Shown: piece by piece, positions 1-11,961 of the stretch
Numbering within the stretch: position 1 is the stretch's first letter
Layout: each line of letters opens with the position of its first letter
Assembly (NCBI GenBank): GCA_015501055.1
Contig: JADNYV010000052.1
Location: 1 to 64,000, forward strand
Length of the DNA: 64,000 nucleotides
DNA from: Mucidula mucida
Lineage: Eukaryota; Basidiomycota; Agaricomycetes; Agaricales; Physalacriaceae
Reading direction: 5' to 3'
Position numbers and translations under genes: made by a program
The notes under the pieces: model-generated
Database searches by the model: none
What the model was told of the DNA's origin: nothing
What the model saw: only the letters and a program-made list of their open reading frames with translations

Positions 1-2
1 TT

Positions 3-338
3 GTCCAGCACGCGCAATTTATCTTCCATTCTTGGAAACATATCACCGTAATCTGGGCCTTGGGCGTCTGTGGCAAATATGTCATATTCTACAAATTCGA
101 TCGAAGCACCACCCCCAAAATCGAACCGGTGCTTATCTCGAGTGGCGAGTACTACGCTGGGACGAAGCGTGCCGATGAAATTCCGTCTGACGCCTCAGAC
201 GTTATTGATCTCGTAGACCGCGACGGCAAGTACACGACGCAATTTCAGGAATGGTGGCAGGATGTGCTTGTCAACGCAGAGGAACAGTATGCCCGTGTCG
301 ACTTTGTCGACTTGACTGGTTCAGTAGACTCACAGTAA
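3..338 (+). CDS. 3' end of an unrecognised protein gene, cut by the window edge
   Basis: The frame is open from base 3 to a TAA at 336-338, so only the last 111 codons lie in the window. The first part is aromatic-rich (FIFHSWKHITVIWALG) and could be a membrane or buried segment. The end is acidic and hydrophilic (DVIDLVDRDGKYTTQF, EEQYARVDFVD). The balanced composition and absence of in-frame stops support real coding sequence. An in-frame ATG at 60 is probably internal, because the frame reads on upstream of it. I do not recognise the family. The gene points away from everything to its right, and the next 770 bases hold no recognisable gene. Confidence 0.5.
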   Translation, partial: VQHAQFIFHSWKHITVIWALGVCGKYVIFYKFDRSTTPKIEPVLISSGEYYAGTKRADEIPSDASDVIDLVDRDGKYTTQFQEWWQDVLVNAEEQYARVDFVDLTGSVDSQ

Positions 339-1110
339 ATTGTCCTGTACATCGTAACAAAGCCATTCATAGATGTTCTGTATTAGAAGGAGGAACACCA
401 AGGCGTGTACGCCTGCTAAGGACATCGTGGCTTTGGCATATACTTAGAACTGATCATATCTAGACCAAGTACTCTAAGTACTCTAACCTCGGCGCATTAA
501 ACGCCTTGATCACGTGGTCTTCTCTGCCAAAAATGGCGTTCGGTACATGCCAAGAGCCGCGGGCTTGAGCGCTGGAACTCAGACAATATCATCTCCTACC
601 ATGTCTGTCCAAACTGAGTCGCTATGAAGGTACGTAAATCCAAGATTACAACCTCATCGAAGTCTGAAGCTTTTTGGATTGTGCGAACTCACTAGAGCTC
701 ACTACGCTATCCTTCCAAATCCCTGTTATCCTTCTCTCCACGATATCACGCGTCAAGATCAATCTATTCCTTGTAGACGCGCCCTCCTCGCTCCTACGCG
801 CTTCTCTACACGCATTTTGCTTGACTTAGTCTTTGCCACATGTCCAATCAACCTGGATCTACTTCTGTATCAGTGGAGTCGAAATGAAACGGGTTCGTGA
901 AACGTTCAGTTATTTGAGGAAGTGCTCCGAATTCGACGATTAGGAAACGTAGGCAAATAACATCGGACGGTTCTTGGACGCGACGAAGCCTTTCAACGGA
1001 CAAGAGACATCGGTGTAATAAAAGGGGATAAACAAGAAATTGATCCCTTCAAACGAGCCATACCCATCGGCTACACCTGGTCATGTCTGCCTTCCTCAGC
1101 TCTTTTCCAC
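339..1110. other. Intergenic stretch, nothing recognised
   Basis: Only short open frames without recognisable motifs are present. A run of direct repeats (caagtactctaagtactct) occurs near 466-484. No RNA gene was seen. Confidence 0.4.
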
Positions 1111-1350
1111 CTTTACCGCGCCTTCACGAAATCCATCACCCTCCCATCTCCATGCTCCTGTGAAAAGAGGCAGCTCGCCTCTCTATAACCCCTCTGCTTC
1201 TACGACGCGCATTGAGACCGGCGCACCTATAACCATCACATACCTTGTTGGGAGCGTACAGGGCATCGTTGTCTGGGACAGTGTCGGCTTGGACTTGAGC
1301 GGCTCGAAGACGACAACGATGCAGACAACAGCGGTACTTTGCCATGGACC
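1111..1350 (+). pseudogene. Duplicated internal fragment of the aspartic protease gene at 61.3-63.5 kb
   Basis: About 240 bases here match the reverse complement of roughly 62881-63130 almost base for base. They encode the same segment of the protease, including SSPLYNPSASTTRIETGAP and ITYLVGSVQGIV. Near the 3' end the copy lacks about 11 bases and then has a small insertion, so its frame leaves that of the source and ends without either catalytic aspartate. No homology to the protease was seen on either side, so only an internal piece was copied, in inverted orientation and about 61 kb away. The low divergence suggests a recent event. It is not a functional gene. Confidence 0.8.
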
Positions 1351-2613
1351 ACTACCCACCGCCGTGGTCTGTGGAACCTGATTACTCTCACCTATTGTCG
1401 AAGAGACATTCAATGGAGACTGTACACCCGCAGTCTACATCTACAGCCGAAGAGTCTGTCGCCAGTGATTCGACAGTAGAAGGGCTATCTTTCTCCGCTG
1501 TCCCGATGGCCCCGACATCTAGGCGGCGTTCGAGCGTCGTTGAAGTGCGCGCGTCATTTCTCAGCGAGAACTGCACAGGCGACAAAATCAGCTAGGCTTT
1601 TGGGTAGCATCAGTGGGCCGATACGATCCAGGCGAATTCCTCGTGGCAGGTATGTGTTCGTGTTCACTGTGTCGCCTTCGTTGTACTCACCGTAAATTGT
1701 GCAGATTTACCAATATTCTTGGAAAACTGAAAGGCTTTGCCACTGGCAAATATCCTTCAGAGCGTCTTTCCATTTCGCAGTACTAATGCTTACCATCGAT
1801 TGCGAATCTGCTTGTTTTTGCACATCTTGGACCTTGTCTCGATACCCACAAACATTGTATCGAAGATGTAACTTGATCAGTTTCAGAAATTGCAATTGGC
1901 TAAAGTGCGAGCAAAGCGACAGTAAGCAGTGCTTGCCATGGTAAGTGCGGCCGCGGAGTTGCAGCGTAGGGACAGTCCTGGTAAATACTTCTACTTACAT
2001 CGTCATTGGGTATGACTTCGTCGACAGAACTAAAATAAATTCCCCTTCTCTACATGTCCACAGGACGGTCAACAGTCCAACGACGCAGCTGCCACTAATG
2101 CATCCAATGCTGCACCCTGCGCCGGGTCAGTGACCGCCGCCGCACCTCCATACCTCGTATAGGTCAATATCAGGTTTAGCTACATTCTCGAGAGCGTTGT
2201 CCGCCTGCAACAGAAGGCGGACATTTGCATAGCTACCCCAAGCCGACAAGAATAACACCTTCGTTGTAAGTCCTTCAAGGACGGCGAAAAAAAAGTCACA
2301 CATAATGAAGCGAAGGCGTTTACCATTGTGTCCGCCCGTTGTTAGCGCTGGTCCCGTCCTCGATTAAAACGTCGTTGAACACTGCCACAGTCATCAGCTT
2401 TGATCTTGGACGCAATTGAATACCTACATCCATTTCTGTTACTGTTGTTGAAATTGACCAGATGCTGCGAGTCCTGGGTAGGTAGCGGTGTATAGTTCAT
2501 TCGTCGATCGACTACCTTTGAGAGCAAGATGGGAAAACACCAACGATGACATTCTTGTAGTCACGAGCAGAACTCCGCAGATCAATACGAGAAGCTACAG
2601 TAGGAACACGATA
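1351..2613. other. Gene-poor stretch, nothing recognised
   Basis: Short ORFs on both strands carry no recognisable motif. One of them (about 1344-1595, plus) is Ser/Thr-rich and continues from the duplicated protease fragment, but nothing supports its expression. Confidence 0.35.
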
Positions 2614-4248
2614 TCACAGTTTCCCTTTGTTATCGTACTTCCTGTGTACAAACATCGCGATTTCCTCAGCTGAAATCAGAGTCAGCCAGTATACAACTAC
2701 GAACGGAAACACTTACCCAAAGCATCCGGCTTCTCGTGGGTAATCAGGTGCGTCGAACCATCTATCAACACGTTTGAACTATTCGCCTTCCTCAACCACG
2801 CCCGCAATTGTGTTTGTCCTGGCGCACCGAGCCTACATGGGCATATATCAGCCTCCGCCACGACTTCGTACTCTGAGACTTACTCGACTTCTCCCCGACC
2901 AGGAAAGATCCACCTAATCTCAATACTTTCGTCTAGTTCACCACGGTGCATCCTTACCCACGCCTCCTCCCCACCTGTCCAGGTATCGCTAAACAGAACC
3001 GTTTCGTGTACCGGGGACATCTTTAACGCGATATTTCCATCGGCCGTCTCGTACATGCCGTGTTCGATGTAAGCAGTGAGAACGTCCGGATGCCACCGCT
3101 GAAAGAAAGGGGACTGCAAAAGTTGACTACGCGCTTCATCCCTGTAGAATGGACTCAATTCATTTCCCGCGAAAAGGAGAATAGAAGCAACTTGGAGCGC
3201 CAAACCCAACGCCGACCAAGCGCGCCCACAGCCAGGGTGTTAGAGTTGCCGTCTCGTGTAGCATATGGTGGCTTGGGATAGAGAATAACGGGGTCGACGA
3301 GAATAAGGGAAGAAAACAGCGCAGGGTGGTATATAGCTGCCAACGTTCTATCTGCATACATTAACAAAAGAAGAACTGGAAAAGTAAGGCTACCCACGAT
3401 ACTCCTCCTCCGAAGGAATGGCCAACCATGACGAGCTTCCGCGACTTGAAGCCTTGACAATAGCGGGCCTGATATTGACGACAAGGAATGCGCGGGACAT
3501 AAATAGGTAGTTCATCCGTTATCTCCGATGGCAGATAATGCACGAGAAAGTGAAGCAGATCGCGAACGGCTTCGTGCCAATGAACTGTTTTTTTAGTCAA
3601 AACCCATCTCACTTAGGAAACACAACGTACACATCGAATTGAGCTTGCCCTTGTTTAAGAGAGCAGAGTCGCCATGTTGAACGGCCTCCCAAACCCATAT
3701 CTCCGAGATGTTGTGTCTGCGCGCCAACAAAGAGCGTATCATCGGTTCCCATGTCTACATTGAAGTCAAGTAGAGGGCAGAACTTGAAGCGCAATATCTC
3801 GTACCTCTTTGTTGAACCCATTGGCATGTGCGAGGAATAGCGTTACGCCCTCGCGGTCCCGTCTCCGACGTACATATCGGTTCAAACAGATCCACAGAAG
3901 ATCCGTCCTCTGCCCTTTCTTCGCCCTCTTCTCAGTTTCCCGGAGCTCGCGGAACCGGGCCTCTACTTCCACAAGCACCTTTCGTCTCTCCGCCTTTGTG
4001 GCCGTCGCGTCAAATGGCAGCGGCTGTGGCAAGTCGAAGGCCGGGCCGATCCTGGGGTACGCAGCGGGTACGATATGCGTTGAATGATGCCATTCGTCGG
4101 AGAGCCATGGTGGAGAACGTTGAGGAAACGGTAAAGCAGGGAGCGTCGCTGGTAATGGTGGTGGTTTGAGTTCAAGGAGCGGTGGGTAATTGTATTCGGC
4201 CGCGCGTGGCAATTTGGGTTCAACGTAAGGGTACGATTCACGGGGCAT
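2614..4248 (-). CDS. Alpha/beta hydrolase, Lpx1-like (peroxisomal lipase/toxin-biosynthesis type)
   Basis: A serine hydrolase of the alpha/beta fold. Reading from the ATG at 4248 there is a Pro-rich N-terminus (KLPRAAEYNYPPLLELKPPP), then the beta-strand and oxyanion motif FLAHANGFNKE, the nucleophile elbow GHSFGGG at about 3410-3430, the strand SSLILVDPVILYP after it, and the catalytic histidine in GSTHLITHEKPDA. The protein ends at the TGA at 2614. The HANGFNKE / GHSFGG / LVDP set is typical of fungal Lpx1-like hydrolases. At least five short introns are needed. Two junctions near the 3' end (gtaagt...tgtag and gtaagt...ttcag) and one at SK/DEARSQLL restore a continuous frame, so the gene looks intact. 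The last residues, NKGKL, are not a clear peroxisomal PTS1, so localisation is open. Substrate unknown. Confidence 0.8.
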
Positions 4249-4379
4249 GAGAACAGATTTGTATGTACCGGTGGACGTCGTTATGAAGATGGAGTTGTTA
4301 ACACATGACCATAGTTACGGCTTGTTAAAGACCGGAAAGAAGGATCAGCGATGCAGATCGTGTTCATGAGTAATGTACA

Positions 4380-5197
4380 TTATATAATACTGTATTTCTG
4401 TTGATTCAAGGTATGTACCTGAATAAGGTCTTGAGCTCCGATATGAAGTGCTATTGCCCGTTTCCTTACTATATACTGCCCACCGAGCGGGATTCCATAA
4501 CCTTGGCAATAGCGGTCAACATCAGCATGATTGAGCTGGTGAATATCGGCAATGCTGGTGAGGGCGGGCAGACCCTGTTCACGCGTCAGAGCATGACCAA
4601 ATGAAGACAATTGAAGATGCACGATGGTAGTAGGATCAGCGCCTGGATTGACGGGAGCGTTGTGGTCGAAGTTGATGACCTTGAAAGGAAATGTGGCCCC
4701 GTTGCCTTTGGTAGCATTGGAAACCTGAGAATGATGGGTGGAGAAACGAAGAGCGCCATACCTTCAGCACATTCCCTTCGATGCGATCAAGTTGGGCCTG
4801 TATAGGACCGAACCAGGCTGGGGCTGGGGCGGCCGCTAAATAATGATTCCTATGAGCGGATGATGACGGGAAGAGCAATTGACTTGCCAAGAGCAGGACC
4901 GAACCAGGCTGGGGCGGCGGCGGCGGCTAAATAGTGATTCTATGAGCGGATGACGACGGGGAACAGCAATTGACTCGCCAAGAGCAGGGCGTACGCCAAC
5001 TGGTTCATACTCAGCAGAGGCTACAATCTCTGCGTTCGTGGCACCGCCGGGGACACCAGATTCTGAACAAAGTTCCAAAAACTGACATCGAGAACTTTGG
5101 CGTGGATGAAATCACTGTACTCAGCAGTCGGAGGATTCTCTGGCGCTGATGATAGAGCTGTGCCTGCAGCATCATTATCTAGCACGACAAGAGCCAT
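4380..5197 (-). CDS. Mug135-like protein, disrupted by an internal tandem duplication
   Basis: The start is the ATG at 5197. The N-terminal part contains PPTAEYSDFIHAKVLDVSF and, in a second frame, TNAEIVASAEYEPVG. The middle has PAWFGPIQAQLDRIEGNVLK, then an intron near 4723-4760. The C-terminal part contains GLPALTSIADIHQL and DVDRYCQGYGIPLGGQYIV followed by RKRAIALHIG. This layout (AEY...PAWFGP, a short helix, then a YGIPLGG...RK end) resembles the Mug135 C-terminal family, which is common in Agaricomycetes and of unknown function. A 91-bp tandem duplication (4804-4985) lies inside the coding region and, with at least one more frame change near 5035, breaks the reading frame. It is therefore a damaged gene or one whose exons are hard to resolve. 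The family call rests on pattern memory only. Confidence 0.45.
4804..4985. repeat. 91-bp direct tandem duplication
   Basis: Two adjacent units (4804-4894 and 4895-4985) both begin aggaccgaaccaggctgggg and end in gccaagagc. Differences are a longer GGC run in unit 2 and a few substitutions. Each unit holds the coding segment that reads PAWFGP on the minus strand, so the event duplicated part of an exon. Confidence 0.85.
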
Positions 5198-5383
5198 GGT
5201 AAGTGTCAGTGGAAGAAGGATTCCTTCAGATTGGACAATCTAATAGCCTGGCACGAATTGTCTCGCGGGCTCGACAAGCAAAATACAAACGCTTCACGAT
5301 CACATGTTTCGCATAGCCTGATACACAACGGCCGGGAAGAAAAATCCGTGGTACAGATTGTGCTCTTCGTTAAGTGTTGTCTA

Positions 5384-7898
5384 TTATTGTCTACCTATAA
5401 GACGTTTTGTTATACGCATTAATGCGTGTCTTGACTCTATTATCGGGAGGAAGACAACAAGGAACGTTGCCAGGAATAACCACGCCTAGACGACGATGGG
5501 TTGGACACACTGACACGAAACAAACCGGCGAAAGTACTCACAAACATGATACCAACAAACCCAGCAAAGAACTTATGCGAAAAGATGTACGGCGAGGCTC
5601 CGAGCGGAACAGGGATGATCTGTAATATTCGGAATCAGAACAGAGTCGGCAGACAGAAGTGGAGAGCTCACGAATGTTATGACCAACGTCAAGACGATGA
5701 AGATGAGGCCATAAACTTTATAGGTGTGCTGTAGCGCGCGCAAATCTAGTCCATCGACGTTCCTTTCAGCCCCGACCTCCACCGGCTCATCTGCGCTAGA
5801 CTTCTCCTTCTCATCCGTCTCGCCGACGGATGAAGCGTCTTCACCAAAATTGCCATCGCCACCGATGACTTCCATTCTTCTCGTCTTCTCCCAATCGAAG
5901 TTCGCCGGACGCCAGAGCGAAAGCCCGATGGATAAAATCCCGCCCGAAATGATAGCAGCTGCGTTTCCAGCGAACGATACCCACTGGTCACTCAAGGTGT
6001 CAACAGTGATCTCCCCACCGAGCCCCTTGGCTGTAGCAAGCCAGACAACAAGCGCAATCGCCATGCCACCGATAGACCCAGCCACAGCGCCAGCGGTGCT
6101 GAGATCTTTCCAGCTGGCATTACTCTGAATTAAGTAGACGTCTAGCAAGAAGAATGAAGATTACGAACAGGAATGTCAAAGCAATGGGAAAGACACCGGA
6201 CGCTGTCGATACACCCAAGAAGTAGAACAGCCAGCCAAGAGACTGTGGCAATCAGCTTGAGGGCCTGAGACGACGACAAACGACCTACAATTCCTACTGC
6301 GTGGAACACGGATGCTAACGCGCCAGAAAATAATGCCCAGAAAACAATGAAATATCGCGATGCAGTGACCAATTCGGCGCTAGTGGCCTTGGGTTTAAAG
6401 TAGTGTCGATAGATGTCGTACGAAAATAATGTCGATGTAGCAATCATCTCAGCGCTCAACGCCTAGTATCACGTTAGCGGATTCGACGTAAATGGAATGA
6501 ACTAACAGATGTGACACTCAAGAATACCAACAACAACATGAGGACCGCTCCTGCTTTTCCCAGGAGGTATGTCACGGCCTCCACGGCAGCTAATCCTGCA
6601 CTGACATCAAACGCCGACAGGACGGGAAAATCGGGCAATGTTCCAAGCGCGCGCGCCGACAGCCCGAGACTCGTCCCACAGGCAAACGGAATGGAGAACC
6701 ATGCGAATCCGCCGAGGAAGTACGCGCGCGCGGTCGTGGAGGGGTTGGAAGCTATGGCCCTCGACCAGTATCCTAAACAAGGCCGAAGGGTGTCGGTCAA
6801 ACTGTTCAACAACCAACTGATATCTCACCTTGGTCGCAGGTGACTAGCCCAAAGCCAGTAATGATGACCTAGAACGTGCGGTTTTGTATGAGGCGCGGAG
6901 TGGGGAGTCACATAACATACTTGAACAGCAAAGATCGCGCCTTGTCGAGAACGGAAGGTCAGGTATGAGCCATGGTAGTTTCCTTCCACCGGGTTACTCT
7001 CAGCAGCGAGTTCTAATAACTCAACAAGTTTGCGAGGACTGCCAATAATATCTGATGATGCAAAGACGCTACCATGGGCGTGAGTACTCGGAAGGAGAAA
7101 GGATACGCATACGTACGTAAAGCTAAAGCAGAGAAGGATCCCAAGCAAGACGAAAGTATGCGTAGCGTCGCTAATGAATGTCGCGCGCAAACCGCCCGTA
7201 GCGACGTATATCGAGACCCCGACAGGAATCAGGAAGAGCGCAGCATAGGCATCCATCCCCGTCAATGCGGTTACGACGGCACCCGCTCCGAGCAGGATGC
7301 AGGCGGAGACAATCGCATTACAGACGATGCCACACCAGAGAAAGGCCAGATGGCCTGCTGTACCAAAGCGAATATAGGCAACCTATGATGATTATGAACC
7401 AGAGATATCATTTAGACAAGGAGGTTCAGTACCTCGGGAAATGTTGTCGCTCGGTTGGCGTTCATTTTTACTTTGCTCGCGATCACCGAGAAGACTGCGA
7501 TCTGAAGGGTACCGCCGACTGCATACCTTCAAGGATGTTTGTAAGAAATTTAGCAAACGACGGAAAGGAACCCACCACCAGCCTCCCGAAACACCCAAAT
7601 TGTACGATTGTGTGGCGCTTTGCAGCAAAGTTAAGCTCCATGTCCCTATATCACCGTTGTTAGAGATAGTCAAGACGTATATGTGAAGGAAATTACAAGA
7701 GCTGACGATACCAGCTACCACCAATCCTGTTTTCAACGATCGACTGGCAGCGCTGAACTCTGAAGCAGTGTTTGGCGAGAAATCCGAAAATTTGAGCTGG
7801 ATCCAGCTGATAACGTTCATCATTAGCGCAAAGAAGAGGCCAAGGCCAAGCACGACAGCATATCCTACGCCTTGAGGAAGGGGCGGGTTGGAAGACAT
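5384..7898 (-). CDS. DUR3: Urea/polyamine active transporter DUR3 (sodium:solute symporter family)
   Basis: A plasma-membrane symporter that imports urea (and polyamines in yeast) with H+ or Na+. Translation from the ATG at 7898 begins SSNPPLPQGVGYAVVLGLG, the family's usual start, and then shows FALMMNVISWIQLKFSDF. Later landmarks are TLQIAVFSVIASKVKMNAN, RFGTAGHLAFLWCGIVC, MDAYAALFLIPVGVSIY, GYWSRAIASNPSTTARAYF, LGGFAWFSIPF and SAEMIATSTLFSYDIYRHY. The final span is FLATFLVVFLPIIESRHALM, with the stop at 5384. About ten short introns all have acceptable GT...AG ends, and every junction I traced keeps frame, including the last one (gtgagt...ctag before AWLFL). The gene appears intact. It is divergent from the dehydrogenase at 9336, with 1.4 kb between them. 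Nitrogen control by a GATA factor would be expected for this family. Confidence 0.93.
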
Positions 7899-9335
7899 GG
7901 CGAGTCCCAGGAGCAGTCCGAACAGAGCGCAAATCCCAGAACAGTCTTATAGTTGAACGACCTCTAGATGTCTTGACCAGTACATCATCAGTGAAATCAA
8001 TCACGTCTTGCCGATAGGTCGGAAGCGCGCGGATGTTGGTTAATCATTGCCACATTCCAAGCACCATCTTGATGGCAATGACGTGCTTGACGCGTTAGCA
8101 ATGGGGGGATGTCGCGTATTCTGCAGGACAGCGCGATAACAGTATTCGAAAGGCTTATACGGGCGGTAAATAACGATGCAAATTGCAGATGGAAGCATAT
8201 CTAAAGTGCGGATAACTGTCCAAGGCGATTTCCGTCAAGAGCGTCGTGATTTCTAGAATGGAAGTCGCGTCTACAGTCGGTACCAATGACAGGAGGCTAG
8301 ATTTGGGGTGGCCATATTATCGCGGTGCAATCGCTACTTCCTGGAAATAATGGAGATCGTGGTTCGAAAGGAAGGCGTGTTGCGCGCCCAAAAAAGGAAG
8401 ACTCCCACGACTGAATTCTTTCCTCCCCCACTTTCAGCAAAACATTAGCTCATGAAACTAAGATATCACGAATCCGGTTGCCAGGAGGTTGTGATGCACG
8501 ATAGAATCTCACAATGTATCTGACGCAAATGCTTCTCCAGCAGGTGTGTCAATATCATCCGAGTCGAGCCTAAGTAGTAGGACCTTCGTCGAAAATTACA
8601 CCTCTGCTACAATGTCTTTCACTGCCAAATTCGGCATAAAGACCACCAAGTGCTACATTTTCTTCGCTGTTCCTCTTCCCTCCTCTCGAGTTCATAACGC
8701 CAAATAAGCGGGCCGGCGTACGTTGTATTCACCTCGAAAGCTCTTCCTTGAATGATGATTTTTCACTGTAACTCCTTTTCCGGCGAAGCGCTGCCTCTGA
8801 AAGGGCCACCTGATTATTAGCAGCGGCCGCTTCTACCACAGGTCGAAATACGTCAAAACCAAACAACTTTGGGCGAAATGTTCATGTCAATGCCTGCGGA
8901 GATGTGGACGGTTTCCACAGCAGGCTCCAACGAATGATCAGTCAAGGCGGACTTCGAGGCTTTTTCGCAAGAAGCACCCTCTCAGTGGTTTACTATTCTC
9001 TGCGTCTTCATTGCCAGGATGCTGCGGAAGAAGGATGACTGACAGCGGAACGACCTACACCTCGAAACCGATGCGATCGCAAACACCTCGTCAGTGGCCT
9101 TGGAGCCAAGTCGTCCTCATATGTCCCAAGATCCTCGCCGTTACCCATCTGCTCCTTCACGACATGCATTTCGAGGAGTAAACGCGAGTGCGAGCATCGC
9201 GCCTCTCGTAGCCCAGCAGCGCCGAACGCGAGTATTTATTTAGGAACGAGTTGGGATTGCGGCGGCTTGCATACAAATCGTGCAAACACACGTAGTCCTG
9301 CATTACTAGGACGATCATCATCCCTACCCGCAGAC
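7899..9335. promoter_or_regulatory. Divergent intergenic region between DUR3 and the dehydrogenase
   Basis: No gene is visible in these 1.4 kb. Three GATAA-type sites lie upstream of DUR3: 8135-8139, 8211-8215, and TTATC at 8317-8321. They match the core bound by fungal nitrogen-catabolite GATA factors, but the motif is short and chance occurrence is likely for some. An AT-rich stretch (gagtatttatttagg, about 9229-9243) sits about 100 bases before the dehydrogenase ATG and could be its core promoter. Confidence 0.35.
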
Positions 9336-10582
9336 ATGGGCATCGCAAGTACGGTATCGAACTGGCGGTCGATGGTGACCGAGGCGTACCCACCCAAGGC
9401 GGAGTGGGTTCCGACGGACATGCCGGATCTGACCGGGCAGGTGGTCATCGTCACTGGAGGGAACAGCGGTGTGGGAAAGGAGATGGTAAAGGTCAATTTT
9501 ATCGAGCTACCTCTCATTCTTCATCTCATGCTATCCTACAAAGGCTCTCCTTGCCCGCAACGCGCGAGTTTATATTGCTTGTCGTTCTCTGAAACGGGCT
9601 ACGGAGGCCATTAACGAACTCAAGGAGGAGATTAGGAAGGAGGCGCTGTTCTTGGAGATGGACCTTGCAGATCTTGCTAGTATCAAGAAGGGTGTTCAGA
9701 GTTGGTTGAAAAAGGAACAGAAACTAGATGTGCTGTTCAACAATGCGTGGGTTTCTTCATCTTGTATCATATAGCGCCACCATTTCTGACTCGCTCTGGA
9801 GTGGCGTGATGTGGTGCCCGGTTGAGCATACAACGAAGGAGGGTTATGATATGCAGTGGGGAACGAACGTGCTTGGTATGTTAACTTCAGAAGCATTGAC
9901 TGCAATGGTTCGAATTAATGGTTCGACATAGGCCATCACTTTTTGACTTCGCTTCTTCTGCCTACACTGCTCGCCACCGCTAAGAATTCCCCAACTGGAA
10001 CAGCTCGTGTCGTCAACACTGCCTCGTCTGGCTACATGTTTGGTAATGTCGACTGGGAAAGTCTTGATAGGGCTGCCAAGGGCCGGAAGCGCTGTGCAGA
10101 CGTCGGTACGGGCGATCTGTACTACAATTCGAAGCTGGTGGGTGTTTCCTTTGTGGTTATTATGGACTAGCATCTCTAATCTGAAACTTCTTTAGGGCAA
10201 TGTTCTGCTATCTACATACCTCCACAATCACTACCATGATCAAGGGATCATCGCCACGTCGCTGAACCCTGGTAATCTCCGGTCCTCGCTCCTACGCCAC
10301 ATACCGCAGTGGCAGGAGAACCTTGCGATGAAGATCATTCACCCCGTCGAGATGGGTGCGATCACTGGGCTGTACGGTGGTATTGGTGGCGATGCTAAAT
10401 TAGTTGCTGGCAAGGTCGGTTCAAATATTCGAGCCCAAGTCTCAGCACTGATAGTTTGATAGCACCTCATTCCTTGGGCGCGTATCGGAACAAAGACTAC
10501 ACTAGGCGCAGATGTGAAGCTTGCGGATGATGTATGGGGATGGTGTGAGGCACAAGAGAAAGCGTGTGGTGTCTTCTACTGA
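9336..10582 (+). CDS. Short-chain dehydrogenase/reductase (SDR, retinol dehydrogenase/WW-oxidoreductase-like)
   Basis: An NAD(P)-dependent oxidoreductase with a Rossmann fold. The start is the ATG at 9336 (GIASTVSNWRSMV). The cofactor motif TGGNSGVGKEM is followed by an intron (gtaaag...caaag), then LLARNARVYIACRS and MDLADLASIK. LFNNAG is interrupted by an intron within its Ala codon. WGTNVLGHHFLTSLLLP and VVNTASSGYM (catalytic Ser region) precede YYNSKLGN, which supplies the YxxxK catalytic pair. SLNPGNLRSSL follows, then EMGAITGLYGG, and the stop is the TGA at 10580-10582. Five short introns keep the frame and the gene looks intact. The N-terminus, without a signal or long hydrophobic segment, suggests a soluble enzyme. 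Substrate cannot be inferred. Confidence 0.9.
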
Positions 10583-10781
10583 TGTGTAGGGGACGCAGGT
10601 GTGATTCTGTCATTGGTATGATAGGCTATTGTAATTCTATATGTACGATATGTTAATCCTCCATAAATTCTACCAAGACGAAGGAGGTCAAGGTCTGGTC
10701 AAGGTAAAACAAAGAACATTGAATACCACGGCCGGGCGATGCCGAAATTCCTTGCTTTCAGCTACCATCATCGGGCACGAT

Positions 10782-11819
10782 ATGGTTGTACCTTTCCCGG
10801 ATATTCCACTTGATATCGCGCGTTTACTGTTCGAAACAGCTGCTTGGGAGCATCCTCCTACCGCGTATAGTCTGGCTCTCGTGTCGAAAGTCGTTCGACG
10901 ATGGTAAGTCGTGATTGACGTGTTTTCTATCTTCCTGACCGTGTACAACGTGTGTCGTAGGATTGATCCCCTCCTATACTATTCCGTCACTCTCGGCACG
11001 AGCGCGAGTCTCGTAGCATTCCATCACTCGATAACCATGCGCCACAACGACGCGTTCTTCTCCCGGACGGTCAAAGTGCTTTGCATCGGGAGCCGCACGA
11101 GTGGCACCCTGGGCCTTCCATCCGATATTTATCCTGTCGAGCGCATTTGGGCTTGCGTGAGGGCTGTCCTGGATGTATGCACTGGTGCCCAGCGTCTGGC
11201 TCTCTGGCTCATCGACCGTGAGGAGGAGTTGTGCCATTTACCCGTCATTCACGGTGGCCTGCGCCCGACCCACATGTCCCTACTTGACTTGACGGATTAC
11301 GGCTTCAAGTCCAGACAAGAATGTGTGGAGATCCTGCCGAGCTCTTTGACACACTTGAACCTGGATTGCGAGAACTACGACGATTTCGAGGACATTCCGT
11401 GGCAGGAAATATTCGCACGATGTCCTAATCTTGCCCATATCATCCTTTCTGGTAGAACGATATGCTCAACATTCGACTCAGGGGACCTTTTCTCTTTGGT
11501 CGTAGCACCCCTCATACCAGATTTACCAGCCGCGATCACGACCCTAGGTATATTCACGATGGTTCCTTCAGAAGAGGTCGATCTGCCGGTGTTCCAGACT
11601 CAATTGGACTTGATTACCAATGCAACGGACCGAATTGTGGTGGTTGCTGAGGACATCAGTCTTCGCGGACAACTTCGTGGCCTATATGTCTTTGAGGACG
11701 GGCACAAATATGACGCTGAATGGGGGAGCTGGAGGGGTGAGGATACTTGGGACATTATAGAGAAGGGCGTCGCAGACCGGAAAAGAAAACGCCACGATCA
11801 ACGCAATACGGGTGTCTGA
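10782..11819 (+). CDS. F-box-like protein, family A copy 1
   Basis: Two exons (10782-10903 and 10961-11819) joined by a 57-nt intron give 326 residues in frame. The N-terminus, FPDIPLDIARLLFETAAWEH, then YSLALVSKVVRRWIDPLLYY, has the layout of a short F-box: a Leu/Ile helix, a small-residue helix and a Trp near the end. Such proteins usually link substrates to SCF ubiquitin ligases. The rest is LRR-like without clear repeats (SSLTHLNLDCENY, CPNLAHIILSGRTI). A clear paralogue lies on the minus strand at 43.88-44.97 kb with the same intron position, and a decayed copy follows directly at 11.96 kb. The specific target is unknown. Confidence 0.65.
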
Positions 11820-11961
11820 ATTTTCATGTGGCGTGTGACTACTGTACGGACTGGAAGGTAGGTCTCCTTGTGGCAAGATACTATACATCTATATTCAGGT
11901 TGAACGCAATATATGAATGTTGCAAGACCAGAAGATGTCGAGATCGCTTGTCACCACCACC

